A DNA stretch of 64,000 nt from Kistimonas sp. bin40 (lineage in GTDB: Bacteria; Pseudomonadota; Gammaproteobacteria; Pseudomonadales; Endozoicomonadaceae). Location of the stretch: positions 16,971-80,970 of the forward strand of contig MPMQ01000009.1 of NCBI GenBank assembly GCA_002238585.1, in the 5' to 3' direction. The position numbers and the translations under genes are program-made. Below the pieces are notes generated by a model. It ran no database searches. It was not told the DNA's origin and was given only the letters and a program-made list of their open reading frames with translations. Below are positions 18,456-28,180 of the stretch, piece after piece (the stretch's first letter is position 1; every line of letters begins with the position of its first letter).

Positions 18456-19787
18456 ATGCTACACGCCCCGACCCGTTTTCCCTCTGCCGCCGCCTCAACG
18501 CTTGAGACGTGCCATGGCCAGCTGCGCACCCGCTCTGACCACAAGGCTCCCCCCTCTCATTTCTGCCCGTATGACAATTGCGGCAAGAAAATCTATCAAT
18601 ACAGCGATCTGAGACGGCACCTGAGAATCCACACGGGGGAAAGACCTTTTGTCTGTCCACATGAAGGCTGTAGACATGCATTCAAACAATCAGCCCACCT
18701 GACGAAGCACCGGCTACGCACTCACGCCGCAAAAATCTCCTTTGTGCGTGCCCATGAAGGCGGTGGCCATGCGTTCCCTGACAAGCGGACAGGGCACTGG
18801 CGTCCTGTCCACACCCGGGCAACGCCCTTTGTCTGTTTATATCAAGACTGTGGACAAGCGTTCACACGAGCCAGCCATCTGAAAATACACTGGCGCATCC
18901 ACACCGGAGAGAAACCCTATGTCTGTCTGCATGACGGCTGTAGATATGCGTCCGCCCGATCAGGCGATCTGAAAACACACCTGCGTATCCACTCCGGAGA
19001 AAAAAACTTTGTCTGTCCACAGGAAGGCTGCAGATATTCGTGCACCCGATCAAGCACGCGGACACGGCACTTACGTATCCACACCGGAGCAAAACACTTT
19101 GTCTGTCCCGACAAAGGCTCGGGACGCCTGTACGCAGAAGCCGGCAGCCGGGCAAGACACCGGCGCGTCCATACCAGGCAACGGCCGTTTGTCTGTTCAT
19201 ACGAAAGCTGTGGATATGCGTTCGGACAACAAAGGGATCCGGGAACACACGGGAGCCGCCACACCCAGACAACCGCCCCTGCCTCTTCATATCAAGCCTG
19301 TGGACAAGCATTCACCCGAGCCAGCCATCTGAAAATACACTGGCGCATCCACACCGGAGAGAGACCCTATGTCTGTCCGCATGACGGCTGTAGATATGCG
19401 TCCGCCCGATCAGGCGATCTGAAAATACACTTGCGTGTCCACTCCGGACAAAAACCCTTTACCTGTTCATATGAGCACTGTGGACGTTCATTCGCACACA
19501 AAACACATCTGACCGTGCACTGGCGTATCCACACCGGAGAAAAAAACTTTGTCTGTCCGCATGAGGGCTGTGGACGTCCGTTCACACAATCAGGCACCCT
19601 GAAAAACCACTTGCGTATCCACACTGGACAAAAAATTGTCCCGGCCCATTCGAAGGCTGTGGACAGGCATTCACAAAAACCGACAACTGGACAAGATAGT
19701 TGCGCGTCCACTCAGTCCACTCAAAAGAAACAGCCTGTGTCCAGCCGCGCAAGGAAGCTTTGCCCGTCACTGCGGCCCCGGCACTGA
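18456..19787 (+). CDS. A10: C2H2 zinc-finger protein, about 9 fingers, tail lost by frameshift
   Basis: 443 residues starting [15 protein letters not shown]. About nine intact fingers and three with lost cysteines lie between residues 36 and 389. A two-finger block ([15 protein letters not shown] then [11 protein letters not shown]) at about 18840 recurs at about 19290, offset 450 bp, or five finger lengths. In the last finger the frame slips: the phrase [13 protein letters not shown] continues in another frame and soon meets a stop, while the ORF ends in unrelated [14 protein letters not shown]. The linker and family A tail are absent. An IS605-like end lies 22 bp downstream. Probably a damaged gene; the finger region could still bind DNA. 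Confidence 0.85.
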   Translation: MLHAPTRFPSAAASTLETCHGQLRTRSDHKAPPSHFCPYDNCGKKIYQYSDLRRHLRIHTGERPFVCPHEGCRHAFKQSAHLTKHRLRTHAAKISFVRAHEGGGHAFPDKRTGHWRPVHTRATPFVCLYQDCGQAFTRASHLKIHWRIHTGEKPYVCLHDGCRYASARSGDLKTHLRIHSGEKNFVCPQEGCRYSCTRSSTRTRHLRIHTGAKHFVCPDKGSGRLYAEAGSRARHRRVHTRQRPFVCSYESCGYAFGQQRDPGTHGSRHTQTTAPASSYQACGQAFTRASHLKIHWRIHTGERPYVCPHDGCRYASARSGDLKIHLRVHSGQKPFTCSYEHCGRSFAHKTHLTVHWRIHTGEKNFVCPHEGCGRPFTQSGTLKNHLRIHTGQKIVPAHSKAVDRHSQKPTTGQDSCASTQSTQKKQPVSSRARKLCPSLRPRH

Positions 19788-19809
19788 CTGGCACCCACCG
19801 GCAATGTCC

Positions 19810-19859
19810 TTGACATCCTCCCCGTCCTGAAGGCCGGGGCTTGCCGCGCCCCGGGTCCG
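19810..19859 (+). mobile_element. IS605-like right-end remnant
   Basis: TTGACATCCTCCCCG-TCCTGAAGGC-CGGGG followed by CTTGCCGCGC. The first part is the typical right-end hairpin sequence of IS200/IS605-family (IS1341/TnpB-type) elements, recognised from memory. No transposase or TnpB gene is nearby, so this is a scar or a co-opted hairpin. It shares about 45 bases with 58477-58522. It lies where A10's missing 3' part should be. Confidence 0.6.
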
Positions 19860-19876
19860 AAAGAACGCTGGATCAG

Positions 19877-19892
19877 GGAACAAGATGGTCAC
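19877..19892 (+). promoter_or_regulatory. Family A upstream dyad for A11
   Basis: GGAAC-N6-GTCAC after GGATCAG, ending 65 nt before the A11 ATG. One arm is degraded. Confidence 0.6.
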
Positions 19893-19957
19893 AAGGACGG
19901 ATAAATGCAGACAGCCTCCAGAGTCCAACCTCCGACTGGTCTCCATCGGACAACACT

Positions 19958-22291
19958 ATGCTTCACTTGCCTACAATGTCTTGTGCCTCCCACATCAGCA
20001 CCACGGGCCAGCCATGGCAAACGGCCCCTGGCTCCAGCCCAAAGACCACCGCCCCAGGTATATCAAGGCTTGGCGACTGCGGCACAGAGCCCCATCAATC
20101 CGGCAAGCTGAACAGGCACCCTGGGCGACGCACTGGAAAAAAACCTTTTGGCTGTCCCAATACCGGCTGTGAACGTGCCTACGCACTATCAGGATCCCTG
20201 ACAAGACACCTGCACACCCATGCACGAAAAAGGCCCCTGGCCTGTCCACAGGAAGGCTGTGCAGCTTCGTTCATACAATCAGGCCATCTGATACAGCATT
20301 TACGTGTCCACACCGGGGAACGGCCTTTTGTCTGTACACAGGAAGGCTGTACAGCTTCGTTCAAACAATCAGCCCATCTGATGCTGCACGGGCGTATCCA
20401 CACCGGGGAAAAACCCTCTGTCTGTCCACATGAAGGCTGTAACTATTCGACCACCCATTCAAGCAACCTGACACAACACCTGCGTGTCCACTCCAGAGAA
20501 AGACCCTTTGTCTGTACCTATAAAGGCTGTGGACATTCGTTCATACACGCGCCCAATCTGAAAATACACTGGCGTGTCCACTCCCGGGAAAAACCCTTTG
20601 GCTGTCCGCATGAAGACTGTGCAGGCTCGTTCACACAATCAGGCTCCCTGAAAAGGCATTTGCAGCGCCACACAGGACAAAAACTCTTTATTTGCCCGTA
20701 CGAAGACTGTGGACGTGCATTCGCAGAATTGGGCATCCTGAGCACACACAAACGCCGCCACTCAGGAGAAAAGCCCTTTGTCTGTACCTGGGAAGGCTGT
20801 GGACGTTCGTTTACACAGGCAGCTGCCCGGTCAAGACACTTCCACGTCCACACAGGAGAAAAAACCTTCGTCTGTCCCTATGAAGGCTGCGGACGTTCGT
20901 TGACACGGTCACTCTATCTGGCGCGACACTTGCGCATCCATGCCGGAGCAACAAAAGAAAAGCCCTTTATCTGTCCACATGAAGACTGTGGAAGCGCTTT
21001 TACTCAAAAAATCCATCTCAAACAGCACCGGCGCATCCACTCAGGAGAAAGACCCTTTGTCTGTACTTATGAAGGCTGTGGACACGCGTTTACACAGTCA
21101 ACCGCCCTGACAAGACACTTCCACCTCCACTCAAGAAAGAAAAAGTTTTTCTGTCCACAGACAGGCTGTGGACAAGCGTTTACGCAGTCAAGCAGCCTGA
21201 AAACCCACAGCCATACCCACACAGGCAAAAGACCCTTTGTCTGCCCCTACGAAGGCTGTGGACGTGCATTTGCAGACACTGGCAACCGGACCAGACACTG
21301 GCATACCCACACAGGAACAAGACCCTTTGTCTGTACCTGGGAAGGCTGTGGACGTGCCTTTACAGAACCTGGCAACCGGGCCAGACACTGGCACGTCCAC
21401 TCAAGAGAAAAACCCTTTGTCCCTGCGCGCAAGGACCACACCAACCGGTTCAGCCCATTTGACCGGATGAAACGCCCGCCAGACACCAGACCGAAAAACA
21501 GCCCAGCAGCTCCGGGCTGGACGGCCATGAAAAACGACTCAGGGACAAGAAAAGGCTTGACGGGCGGCATAGGATCACACAATCGGGAATCAGAACATTG
21601 CCACCGCCGGGAAGACCGCACCCCAGAAATCAGACACAGGGAAATGGCGCAAAAGCCGCTGTCTGGCCTCAACGCAAAGTCTCTCCAGACCGGTCATCAC
21701 CCGGAATCCAACGGCAGCTTTTTACCATCTCAATCGCTGCACATGCACCGACACACTCACACCAGGAAGCGATCTTGCGTCCGCCCCTGCAAGAACCCAT
21801 GCGAGCAGTCCTTCACGCGCAAGGCCCCCGGCAAGACGCATCCATGCCGCCCCATTGGTCCACGCCCTTGTCTCTGTCTGGACGACATCCATGGAAACAG
21901 GCTGGCACGCCACAAGAGGCTCAGACCGCACAGCCAGCTTCACACCGGTGCATCACAGACGCTCCCGCAGCACACCGGCTGCCGTTCAGCCCGTCATCTG
22001 CCATGGAGTGCGCATCAGCGCCGGTCAGCACCGGGCAGACCCTTGCCCACTTTCAGGGACACCAGCCCTGCGTCCCTGGCAAGAATCGCGCGCGATGCCC
22101 GGGTGAGAACTCACGACAGGCTCGACTCTACATGTGCCCGGGAGACAAGCTGCGCGAACCTGCAAGATCACTATTGCTCTGTTATCTTCGCGGTATCCGG
22201 CGGCGTTGTTTACAAACCCCAGCCACCAGGAACACACAAACCTGGCCGATCAAACTTGTCGCCGGGGACCCTCAGAGGCTACCGGCTGTGA
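19958..22291 (+). CDS. A11: C2H2 zinc-finger protein, 14 fingers
   Basis: 777 residues from the ATG starting MLHLPTMS; longest A protein in the window. The first finger position is decayed ([18 protein letters not shown]). Fourteen intact fingers run from residue 64 to about 484, then one without cysteines. Two near its end ([22 protein letters not shown]) resemble the duplicated finger of A9. The linker begins [12 protein letters not shown] and holds decayed fingers. The tail is [14 protein letters not shown], and the reading frame extends past the usual stop to RGYRL. The frame is open upstream to 19841 across the dyad block; the later ATG is preferred. Confidence 0.9.
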   Translation: MLHLPTMSCASHISTTGQPWQTAPGSSPKTTAPGISRLGDCGTEPHQSGKLNRHPGRRTGKKPFGCPNTGCERAYALSGSLTRHLHTHARKRPLACPQEGCAASFIQSGHLIQHLRVHTGERPFVCTQEGCTASFKQSAHLMLHGRIHTGEKPSVCPHEGCNYSTTHSSNLTQHLRVHSRERPFVCTYKGCGHSFIHAPNLKIHWRVHSREKPFGCPHEDCAGSFTQSGSLKRHLQRHTGQKLFICPYEDCGRAFAELGILSTHKRRHSGEKPFVCTWEGCGRSFTQAAARSRHFHVHTGEKTFVCPYEGCGRSLTRSLYLARHLRIHAGATKEKPFICPHEDCGSAFTQKIHLKQHRRIHSGERPFVCTYEGCGHAFTQSTALTRHFHLHSRKKKFFCPQTGCGQAFTQSSSLKTHSHTHTGKRPFVCPYEGCGRAFADTGNRTRHWHTHTGTRPFVCTWEGCGRAFTEPGNRARHWHVHSREKPFVPARKDHTNRFSPFDRMKRPPDTRPKNSPAAPGWTAMKNDSGTRKGLTGGIGSHNRESEHCHRREDRTPEIRHREMAQKPLSGLNAKSLQTGHHPESNGSFLPSQSLHMHRHTHTRKRSCVRPCKNPCEQSFTRKAPGKTHPCRPIGPRPCLCLDDIHGNRLARHKRLRPHSQLHTGASQTLPQHTGCRSARHLPWSAHQRRSAPGRPLPTFRDTSPASLARIARDARVRTHDRLDSTCARETSCANLQDHYCSVIFAVSGGVVYKPQPPGTHKPGRSNLSPGTLRGYRL

Positions 22292-22501
22292 AGCCGGGCT
22301 GTCACAGTGTCCTGCCCCGGACAACGCGCACCCAGGCCCTGAGCCCCTTCAGTCCGGGGGACTTCAACAGACAGCGCCACCCCTGCGCCTGATGCTTGAT
22401 GAAGCGCAACAGCAGGCGACAGGCACCCGCGCTGCGGGAAGCTGTTCCCGTTACCGGCTGGTAGCCGCCAGAAATATCCGCAGCAACAGAAGGCAGTCAG
22501 G

Positions 22502-22517
22502 GTAGCAAGATGGTCAC
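22502..22517 (+). promoter_or_regulatory. Family A upstream dyad for A12
   Basis: GTAGC-N6-GTCAC, ending 65 nt before the A12 ATG. Confidence 0.6.
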
Positions 22518-22582
22518 AAGGGCAGATAAGTCAAACGTCTGTGCACTCCAATCTCAGGTTAATCTACTTACCGGACACCCCT

Positions 22583-24439
22583 ATGCGGCACTCTCCGACA
22601 CTGTCTTCTGCCCCCTGCTCGCGCATCAACGCCTGCGGTCAGCTGCGGCGAGCGGCCCCTGGCTCCCGCCGGAAAACCCCGGCCTCATCTGTCGCAAGGC
22701 ATAACAACGGCCGCACAGAATTCCATCAATCCAGCCATCTGAAAAGGCACCTGGGGACCTGGATTGGAGAGCTCCCCCAGGTCTGGCTCAAAGCAGGCTG
22801 TGAACGGGCATCCGCACCATCAGGAGCGCTGACCAGACACCTGCGCATCCACTCAGGGACAAAGCCTTTTGTCTGCCCACAGGAAGGCTGTGCAGCTTCA
22901 TTCAAACAATCAAGCCATCTGATACAGCATGTGCGTGTCCACACCGGGGAAAAACCCTTTGTCTGTCCCTTTGAAGGCTGCAAACACGCGTCTGCACACT
23001 CAAGCAACCTGACAAAACACTTCCTCCGGGTCCACACCAGAGCAAAACCCTTTGACTGTCCCCGGGAAGGCTGCGGATATGCGTGCGCAACATCAGACGA
23101 CCTGAAAATTCACTTGCGCGTCCACTCAGGAGAAAAAGCCTTTGTCTGTCCAGATGAGTGCTGTGGACAAGCGTTCACACAGTCAGGCGGCCTGAAAATC
23201 CACATGCGTATTCACACCGGAGCCAGACCCTTCGTCTGTCCCGATGCGCACTGTGGACAAGCATTCAGACAGTCAGGCGGCCTGACAGCCCACTTGCGTA
23301 TCCACGCCGGAGCAAAACCCTTTGTCTGTCCTTACGAAGACTGTGGACGTGCATTCGCAGAATCAGGCGGCCTGACAAGGCATGTGCGCGTCCACACAGG
23401 AACAAAACCCTTTGCCTGTCCAAATGAGAGCTGTAACCGTTTGTTCACACAAACAAGCCACCTGAAAAGCCACTTGCGCATCCACACAGGAGAAAAACCC
23501 TTTGGCTGTCCCTACGCAGACTGTGGATATACGTCCACCCAATCAAGCTGCCTGAAAAGGCACTTGCGTGTCCATACCAGAGAAAAGCCCTTTGTCTGTC
23601 TGTATCAACGCTGTAGATGTGCGTTCGTGCAGGCAGCCCATCTGAGAGCGCACTGGCATATCCACTCCGGAGAAAAACCCCTGGTCTGTCCACAGGAAGG
23701 CTGCGGATACAGGTGCGCAATACCCGGTAAGCTGAAACGGCACTCTCAGGTCCACTCTGCGCACAAAACCCTGGTCCGTCCCCATGAAGGCTGGGAACAT
23801 TCGTACACACCATCAAAAAATGTGGCAAGCCACGTGCGAAAAACGAAACAGCTGCCGAGTACCCACAGCGGCGCAAAATCCTGGCGTTATGGGCCAGGCA
23901 GCTGTGAAAAACAACGCAGGAAAAAAAAATGCCTGAAGATACCCACCCCACCCGGCTTCGTGCCTGGCAAGGACTCAGCGGCCTCGCCTGCCCAGCCAGG
24001 TTCATACAGACAGCAATCAGGGAGAGCGCCTCAGCTCCCGCAGGCACAAGGTGAAGCCTTGGCTGCTGCAGCAGCCACCAATCCTTTCATAAAAAAGAGA
24101 CGGGCGGATGCCCGCGTGCGAACACCCGGCAGTCATTGCGCCACTCCGGCGCAAGGGATGACTGGCGCAAACCCGGCCAGCCACTACCCTGGCGTGATTG
24201 CCTGGGTGTACGGCGGTGTGGTTTACAAAGCCCGGCAAAACCAGACTCCTGGCAGGTCAAAGGCTCACCACTACCAGCAAGATCCCGGACTCACGGAGTC
24301 CTGGACAGATGCCCGGCCATCCCCGGGCTCCCGCCAGCCTGATACCCTGGTGAAACGCGGCTGCGGCCCTCGCCTGTCCGGGCTCAAGAGCGCGCCATCT
24401 GCCAGAAAGATTGGTCGGGAAACAACGGGAGCGGGGTAA
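22583..24439 (+). CDS. A12: C2H2 zinc-finger protein, 10 fingers
   Basis: 618 residues starting MRHSPTLSSAP. The upstream in-frame GTG at 22541 lies inside the conserved block and is not preferred. In this gene the dyad-block ATG (MVTRADKSN) is in another frame. Two decayed fingers precede ten intact ones (residues about 98-392); one has lost its first Cys and second ligand (RPHEGWEH). Several helices read QSGGL or ESGGL. A basic EKQRRKKKCLK follows the array. The tail is GVIAWVYGGVVYK, then about 65 extra residues before a stop, because the standard stop is lost. Confidence 0.9.
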   Translation: MRHSPTLSSAPCSRINACGQLRRAAPGSRRKTPASSVARHNNGRTEFHQSSHLKRHLGTWIGELPQVWLKAGCERASAPSGALTRHLRIHSGTKPFVCPQEGCAASFKQSSHLIQHVRVHTGEKPFVCPFEGCKHASAHSSNLTKHFLRVHTRAKPFDCPREGCGYACATSDDLKIHLRVHSGEKAFVCPDECCGQAFTQSGGLKIHMRIHTGARPFVCPDAHCGQAFRQSGGLTAHLRIHAGAKPFVCPYEDCGRAFAESGGLTRHVRVHTGTKPFACPNESCNRLFTQTSHLKSHLRIHTGEKPFGCPYADCGYTSTQSSCLKRHLRVHTREKPFVCLYQRCRCAFVQAAHLRAHWHIHSGEKPLVCPQEGCGYRCAIPGKLKRHSQVHSAHKTLVRPHEGWEHSYTPSKNVASHVRKTKQLPSTHSGAKSWRYGPGSCEKQRRKKKCLKIPTPPGFVPGKDSAASPAQPGSYRQQSGRAPQLPQAQGEALAAAAATNPFIKKRRADARVRTPGSHCATPAQGMTGANPASHYPGVIAWVYGGVVYKARQNQTPGRSKAHHYQQDPGLTESWTDARPSPGSRQPDTLVKRGCGPRLSGLKSAPSARKIGRETTGAG

Positions 24440-24451
24440 CAAGCCGGTCAC
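24436..24451 (+). promoter_or_regulatory. Family A upstream dyad for A13
   Basis: GTAAC-N6-GTCAC, ending 66 nt before the A13 ATG. It overlaps the A12 stop codon because A12 is extended. Confidence 0.65.
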
Positions 24452-24517
24452 AGGCACGGATACATACAGACAGCCGCTGCACTCCAATCTCCGGCGGCTT
24501 GCTACCGGAAACTCTCT

Positions 24518-26275
24518 ATGCTGTACTCCTCGACAATGTCTTATGCCTCCTGCGGCAACGCCGGTGGTCAGCCTCGGCGAACCGTCGCGCGCGCCAGCTC
24601 CAGGCGGCAAACCGCCGCTCCCTGTATCTGCCCGTATGGCAACTGCTGCAAAAATTTCAGGAATGGCCACCTCCTGAAACGGCACCTGAAAATCCACTGC
24701 GAAGAACGAAACTTTGTTTGCCCCTATGAAGGCTGTAAACACGCATCCAGACATTCCAGTAATCTGACCAGGCATCTGCGTGTCCACACCGGAAAAAAAC
24801 CTTTTCCCTGCCCCTACGAAGGCTGTAAATATGCGAGCACAGCATCAAACAACCTGGCAAGACACCAACGTGTCCACACCGGAAAAAAACCTTTTCCCTG
24901 CCCCTACGAGGGCTGTGGACATTTGTCCTCCCAATCAGCCTGTCTGAAACTACACTTGCGTGTCCACACGAGAGAAAAGCCTTTTTCTTGCCCCTGGGAA
25001 GGCTGTCAATGTTCGTTCTCCCAATCGGGCAGCCTGAAAATACACTTGCGTGCCCACACGGGAGCAAAACCTTTTTCCTGTCCATACGAAGGCTGTGGAT
25101 ATGCGTCCACGAACTCGGCCAACCTGGAAAGGCACCTGCTTGTCCACTCAGGAGAAAAACCCTTTGCCTGTCCCTGGCAAGGCTGTGGGCAGGCGTTCAC
25201 CCAATCAGGCAGCCTGAGAATACACTTGCGTGCCCACAGGGGAGCAAAAGCTTTTTCCTGCCCCTACAAAAGCTGTCAATATGCATCCACCCGAGCAGAC
25301 TGCCTGAAAATACACTCGCGTGTTCACACGGGAGAAAAACCTTTTCTCTGCCAATACGAAGGCTGTGAATATGCAGCCGCCCAATCAGGCGGCCTGAAAA
25401 TACACTGGCGTGTCCACTCGAGAGAAAAACCTTTTCTCTGCCAATATGAAGGCTGTGAATATGCATCCGCCCAATCAGGCGGCCTGAGAATACACTTGCA
25501 TACCCACACCAAAGAAAACGACTTTGTCTGTCCTCATGAAGGCTGTGGACGTTCGTACACACAACCAAACACCTTGACAAAGCCCTTGCGTGTCCACAAA
25601 GGGACAAAGCCCTTTATCGATCCTGGCCAGGACTGCGCAACCCGATTCAACCACTTCAGAAAAATGAAAAGCCTTCTGAGCACCCAACGCGAAACACAAT
25701 CCTGTCGTTGTGAGCTGGACGGCCGTGAAACACAGCGCGGGCAAAAAAGACGCCTGCTTTTCTGCATGGGATCACAGAATGCAGAATCAGCATATTGCTA
25801 CGCCCACGAAGACGGCTGTCCAGAACGCAGACACTCCGACCGGCTGCACAAGCGGCTGCCTGTCCACAGCAGAAAGCAGCCCCATCCCCGTCGCTCCCTG
25901 CAATCCAACAGCAAGGGCTTGAGTTGCCCGACTGCGAAAATGCAAACGCGCCCCCAGCCTGGTGAGCACGCTGGCCCCTCTGCTTACGACGGCCATGAAA
26001 CAAGCTGTGCACCACAGCTCGCACGCCAGTCCCAGCTTGTGACTCAGAGCCACAAAAGGTGCTATCACTCTGCGCCCGCACCAGGCCAGAGGCCCTTGGC
26101 ATGCACATCCAGCCTGAAGACAGATTTGAATCGGCACACCGGCGCAACGCCGCCAGGCCACTACTGCCCTGTTATCACATGGGTGTCCGGCGGCGTCGTT
26201 TACAGGCCTCCACCACCGGCAACCAACGCCCCGACTGGCAGAATCTGTAGCAAGTGCGGCTCCTGGGGCCTGTGA
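24518..26275 (+). CDS. A13: C2H2 zinc-finger protein, 11 fingers
   Basis: 585 residues starting MLYSSTMSYAS. Eleven intact fingers run from residue 36 (CPYGNC) to about 332, then a decayed one (DPGQDCATRFNHFRK). Neighbouring fingers are near-copies: two GKKPFPCPYEGC units 90 bp apart, a four-finger stretch alternating QSGSLKIHLRAH with Y-type units, and two QYEGCEYA.AQSGGL units. A basic GQKRRLLF follows. The linker keeps NAESAYC, seen also after A3's array (NAESARS). The tail is CPVITWVSGGVVYR; a one-base slip just before the normal stop adds SKCGSWGL. Confidence 0.9.
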   Translation: MLYSSTMSYASCGNAGGQPRRTVARASSRRQTAAPCICPYGNCCKNFRNGHLLKRHLKIHCEERNFVCPYEGCKHASRHSSNLTRHLRVHTGKKPFPCPYEGCKYASTASNNLARHQRVHTGKKPFPCPYEGCGHLSSQSACLKLHLRVHTREKPFSCPWEGCQCSFSQSGSLKIHLRAHTGAKPFSCPYEGCGYASTNSANLERHLLVHSGEKPFACPWQGCGQAFTQSGSLRIHLRAHRGAKAFSCPYKSCQYASTRADCLKIHSRVHTGEKPFLCQYEGCEYAAAQSGGLKIHWRVHSREKPFLCQYEGCEYASAQSGGLRIHLHTHTKENDFVCPHEGCGRSYTQPNTLTKPLRVHKGTKPFIDPGQDCATRFNHFRKMKSLLSTQRETQSCRCELDGRETQRGQKRRLLFCMGSQNAESAYCYAHEDGCPERRHSDRLHKRLPVHSRKQPHPRRSLQSNSKGLSCPTAKMQTRPQPGEHAGPSAYDGHETSCAPQLARQSQLVTQSHKRCYHSAPAPGQRPLACTSSLKTDLNRHTGATPPGHYCPVITWVSGGVVYRPPPPATNAPTGRICSKCGSWGL

Positions 26276-26328
26276 CCCGACACCTGGCCGCATCCGCCCA
26301 AATGCCCGGCGGGAAGACGCTTGAGGGC

Positions 26329-26344
26329 GTGACAACATGGTCAC
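26329..26344 (+). promoter_or_regulatory. Family A upstream dyad for A14
   Basis: Perfect GTGAC-N6-GTCAC, ending 64 nt before the A14 ATG. Confidence 0.7.
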
Positions 26345-26408
26345 AAAGCGGCAACAACAGACGGCCTCTGAACTCCAAGTCCCAGTCCATCTGCACCGGA
26401 AAACCTCC

Positions 26409-27935
26409 ATGCTGCTCTTTTCCACACTTCCCCCTGCGCCAACGCCACTGACAGGGCATGGCAAGCCGCCGTCCCGCTCCGGCAGGAGAGCTCTCACCCT
26501 GCGTATCGGCCCTGATGACTGCGCCACAGCCTTCAACCGCTACCACCTGAAAAAGCACCGGAGAAACCGCAGTGGAAGAAAACTCTTTGTCTGTCCACAT
26601 GAAGGCTGTGAGCAAGCGTTCTCATTCTCAAGCCATTTGAGGCGACACGCGCGTATCCACTCAAAGACAAAAACCTTCTCCTGTCCACACGCAGGCTGTG
26701 GCCATTTGGCCAGCCGGGCACATGATCTGCAATGTCACTTGTACGCTGTTCATGGCGCAGAAAAATCTTTTGTCTGCCCCCGTGCAGGCTGTCGCTATGC
26801 GACCGTCCAGCGCTCTGATCTGGCAAAACACTGGCGTGTCCATTCAGGAGAACGACCCTATAGCTGTCACTATGCAGGCTGTCGACGTTCGTTCAAACAG
26901 TCCAGCGCCCTGACAATGCACTTGCGTATCCACTCAAAAGCAAAACCCTTTGCCTGTCCTCAAGAAGGCTGTGGCTATTCATCCGTACGCGCAGGCGACC
27001 TGAAGAAACACACGCGCATCCACTCAGAAAAAAGAATCTGGGCTGGTTCACAGGAAGGCTGTACAGGTACCTTCGGGCGACGAAGTACCCGCCAAACCCA
27101 CAGGCACTGCCAGTCAACAGCAAAACCCTTTGCCTGTCCTCGAGGAGGCTGCGGCTATTCATCCGTACGCGCAGGCGACCTGAAGAAACACACGCGCATT
27201 CACCTGGAAGCAAAAACCTACGTCTGTCCAGATAAAGACTGTGGACGTGCGTTCAAACGCACATCCACCCTGAGTACCCACTACCGTATCCACTCAGGAG
27301 AAAAACCTTTTCCCTGTTTGCATGGAGACTGTGGTCGTGCTTTCGTCCAAAAAGGTGCTCTGATATACCATTTGCGTACTGTTCATACCAAAGAAAAACC
27401 TTTTGTTTGTCCCCATGATGACTGTGCACGTCCGTTCGCCCACTCAAGCCACCTGACAGCACACTTGCACACCCACTCAGCAGCACGACCCTACGTCTGC
27501 CCTTATGAAGGCTGTAACTCTTCGTTCAAACACGCAAGAAGCATCAGGACACACTGCCACATCCACTCCGGCAAGAAACCCTGGCCCTGTCCCTATGACG
27601 GCTGTGGCCATTGGTTCCGGCAGCCAGGCATCCTGACCCGACACCTGCGTACCCACTCAGGAGAAAAGCCCCTGGTCTGTCCACATGAAGACTGTGGACG
27701 TGCGTTCGCCCGCGCATGGAGTCTGACAGTACACTTGCGCGCCCACCTGAAAAAAACCTCCGGTGCCTGCCCTGACGCGAGAACAGGCGACAGTCATGGC
27801 GCCACAGCTGCGCAAGAAACAATCAGCGCCAACCCGCCAGGGCACCGCTGCCATGTCATCGCAAGGGTGTCCGGGGGCATTGTTTACATGCCTCCACCAC
27901 CGGCACAACACCCCCGTCACTGGCCGCGCCTGTAG
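26409..27935 (+). CDS. A14: C2H2 zinc-finger protein, 12 fingers, short linker
   Basis: 508 residues starting MLLFSTLPPAPTPLTG. The first finger is decayed (RIGPDDCATAFNRYHLKKH). Twelve intact fingers occupy residues 62-448, with one lost (AGSQEGC). The finger SSVRAGDLKKHTRIH occurs twice, 180 bp apart (about 26940 and 27120), an exact two-unit offset. Unlike most members there is almost no linker: the array is followed within about 30 residues by the tail (HVIARVSGGIVYM). The frame is open upstream to 26337 through the dyad block. Confidence 0.9.
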   Translation: MLLFSTLPPAPTPLTGHGKPPSRSGRRALTLRIGPDDCATAFNRYHLKKHRRNRSGRKLFVCPHEGCEQAFSFSSHLRRHARIHSKTKTFSCPHAGCGHLASRAHDLQCHLYAVHGAEKSFVCPRAGCRYATVQRSDLAKHWRVHSGERPYSCHYAGCRRSFKQSSALTMHLRIHSKAKPFACPQEGCGYSSVRAGDLKKHTRIHSEKRIWAGSQEGCTGTFGRRSTRQTHRHCQSTAKPFACPRGGCGYSSVRAGDLKKHTRIHLEAKTYVCPDKDCGRAFKRTSTLSTHYRIHSGEKPFPCLHGDCGRAFVQKGALIYHLRTVHTKEKPFVCPHDDCARPFAHSSHLTAHLHTHSAARPYVCPYEGCNSSFKHARSIRTHCHIHSGKKPWPCPYDGCGHWFRQPGILTRHLRTHSGEKPLVCPHEDCGRAFARAWSLTVHLRAHLKKTSGACPDARTGDSHGATAAQETISANPPGHRCHVIARVSGGIVYMPPPPAQHPRHWPRL

Positions 27936-28027
27936 CGGGACACTGTCAGTCGCTCCCCGACTGTCAACGCCTGACATGTCTCCACTGCAGCAGTCTGAGC
28001 TATCCGTTGCAAGGATGCTTGATCAAG

Positions 28028-28043
28028 ATAACAGGATGATCAC
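28028..28043 (+). promoter_or_regulatory. Distal dyad upstream of A15
   Basis: ATAAC-N6-ATCAC after TTGATCAAG. A second, proximal dyad lies 57 bp downstream. Only A15 and A16 have two. Confidence 0.5.
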
Positions 28044-28100
28044 AGGAGCGAATCAACAAGGGCAGGCTGGGGATGGCGGGCCAGAAAAGGTTCCAGCGCA

Positions 28101-28116
28101 GGGACAAGACTGTCAC
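28101..28116 (+). promoter_or_regulatory. Proximal family A dyad for A15
   Basis: GGGAC-N6-GTCAC, ending 64 nt before the A15 ATG. This copy keeps the family spacing. Confidence 0.6.
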
Positions 28117-28180
28117 CCGGACGAATAGAAAAGACAGGTTGAGCACTCCAGACACCACTCAACCTTCACCGGACACCATC

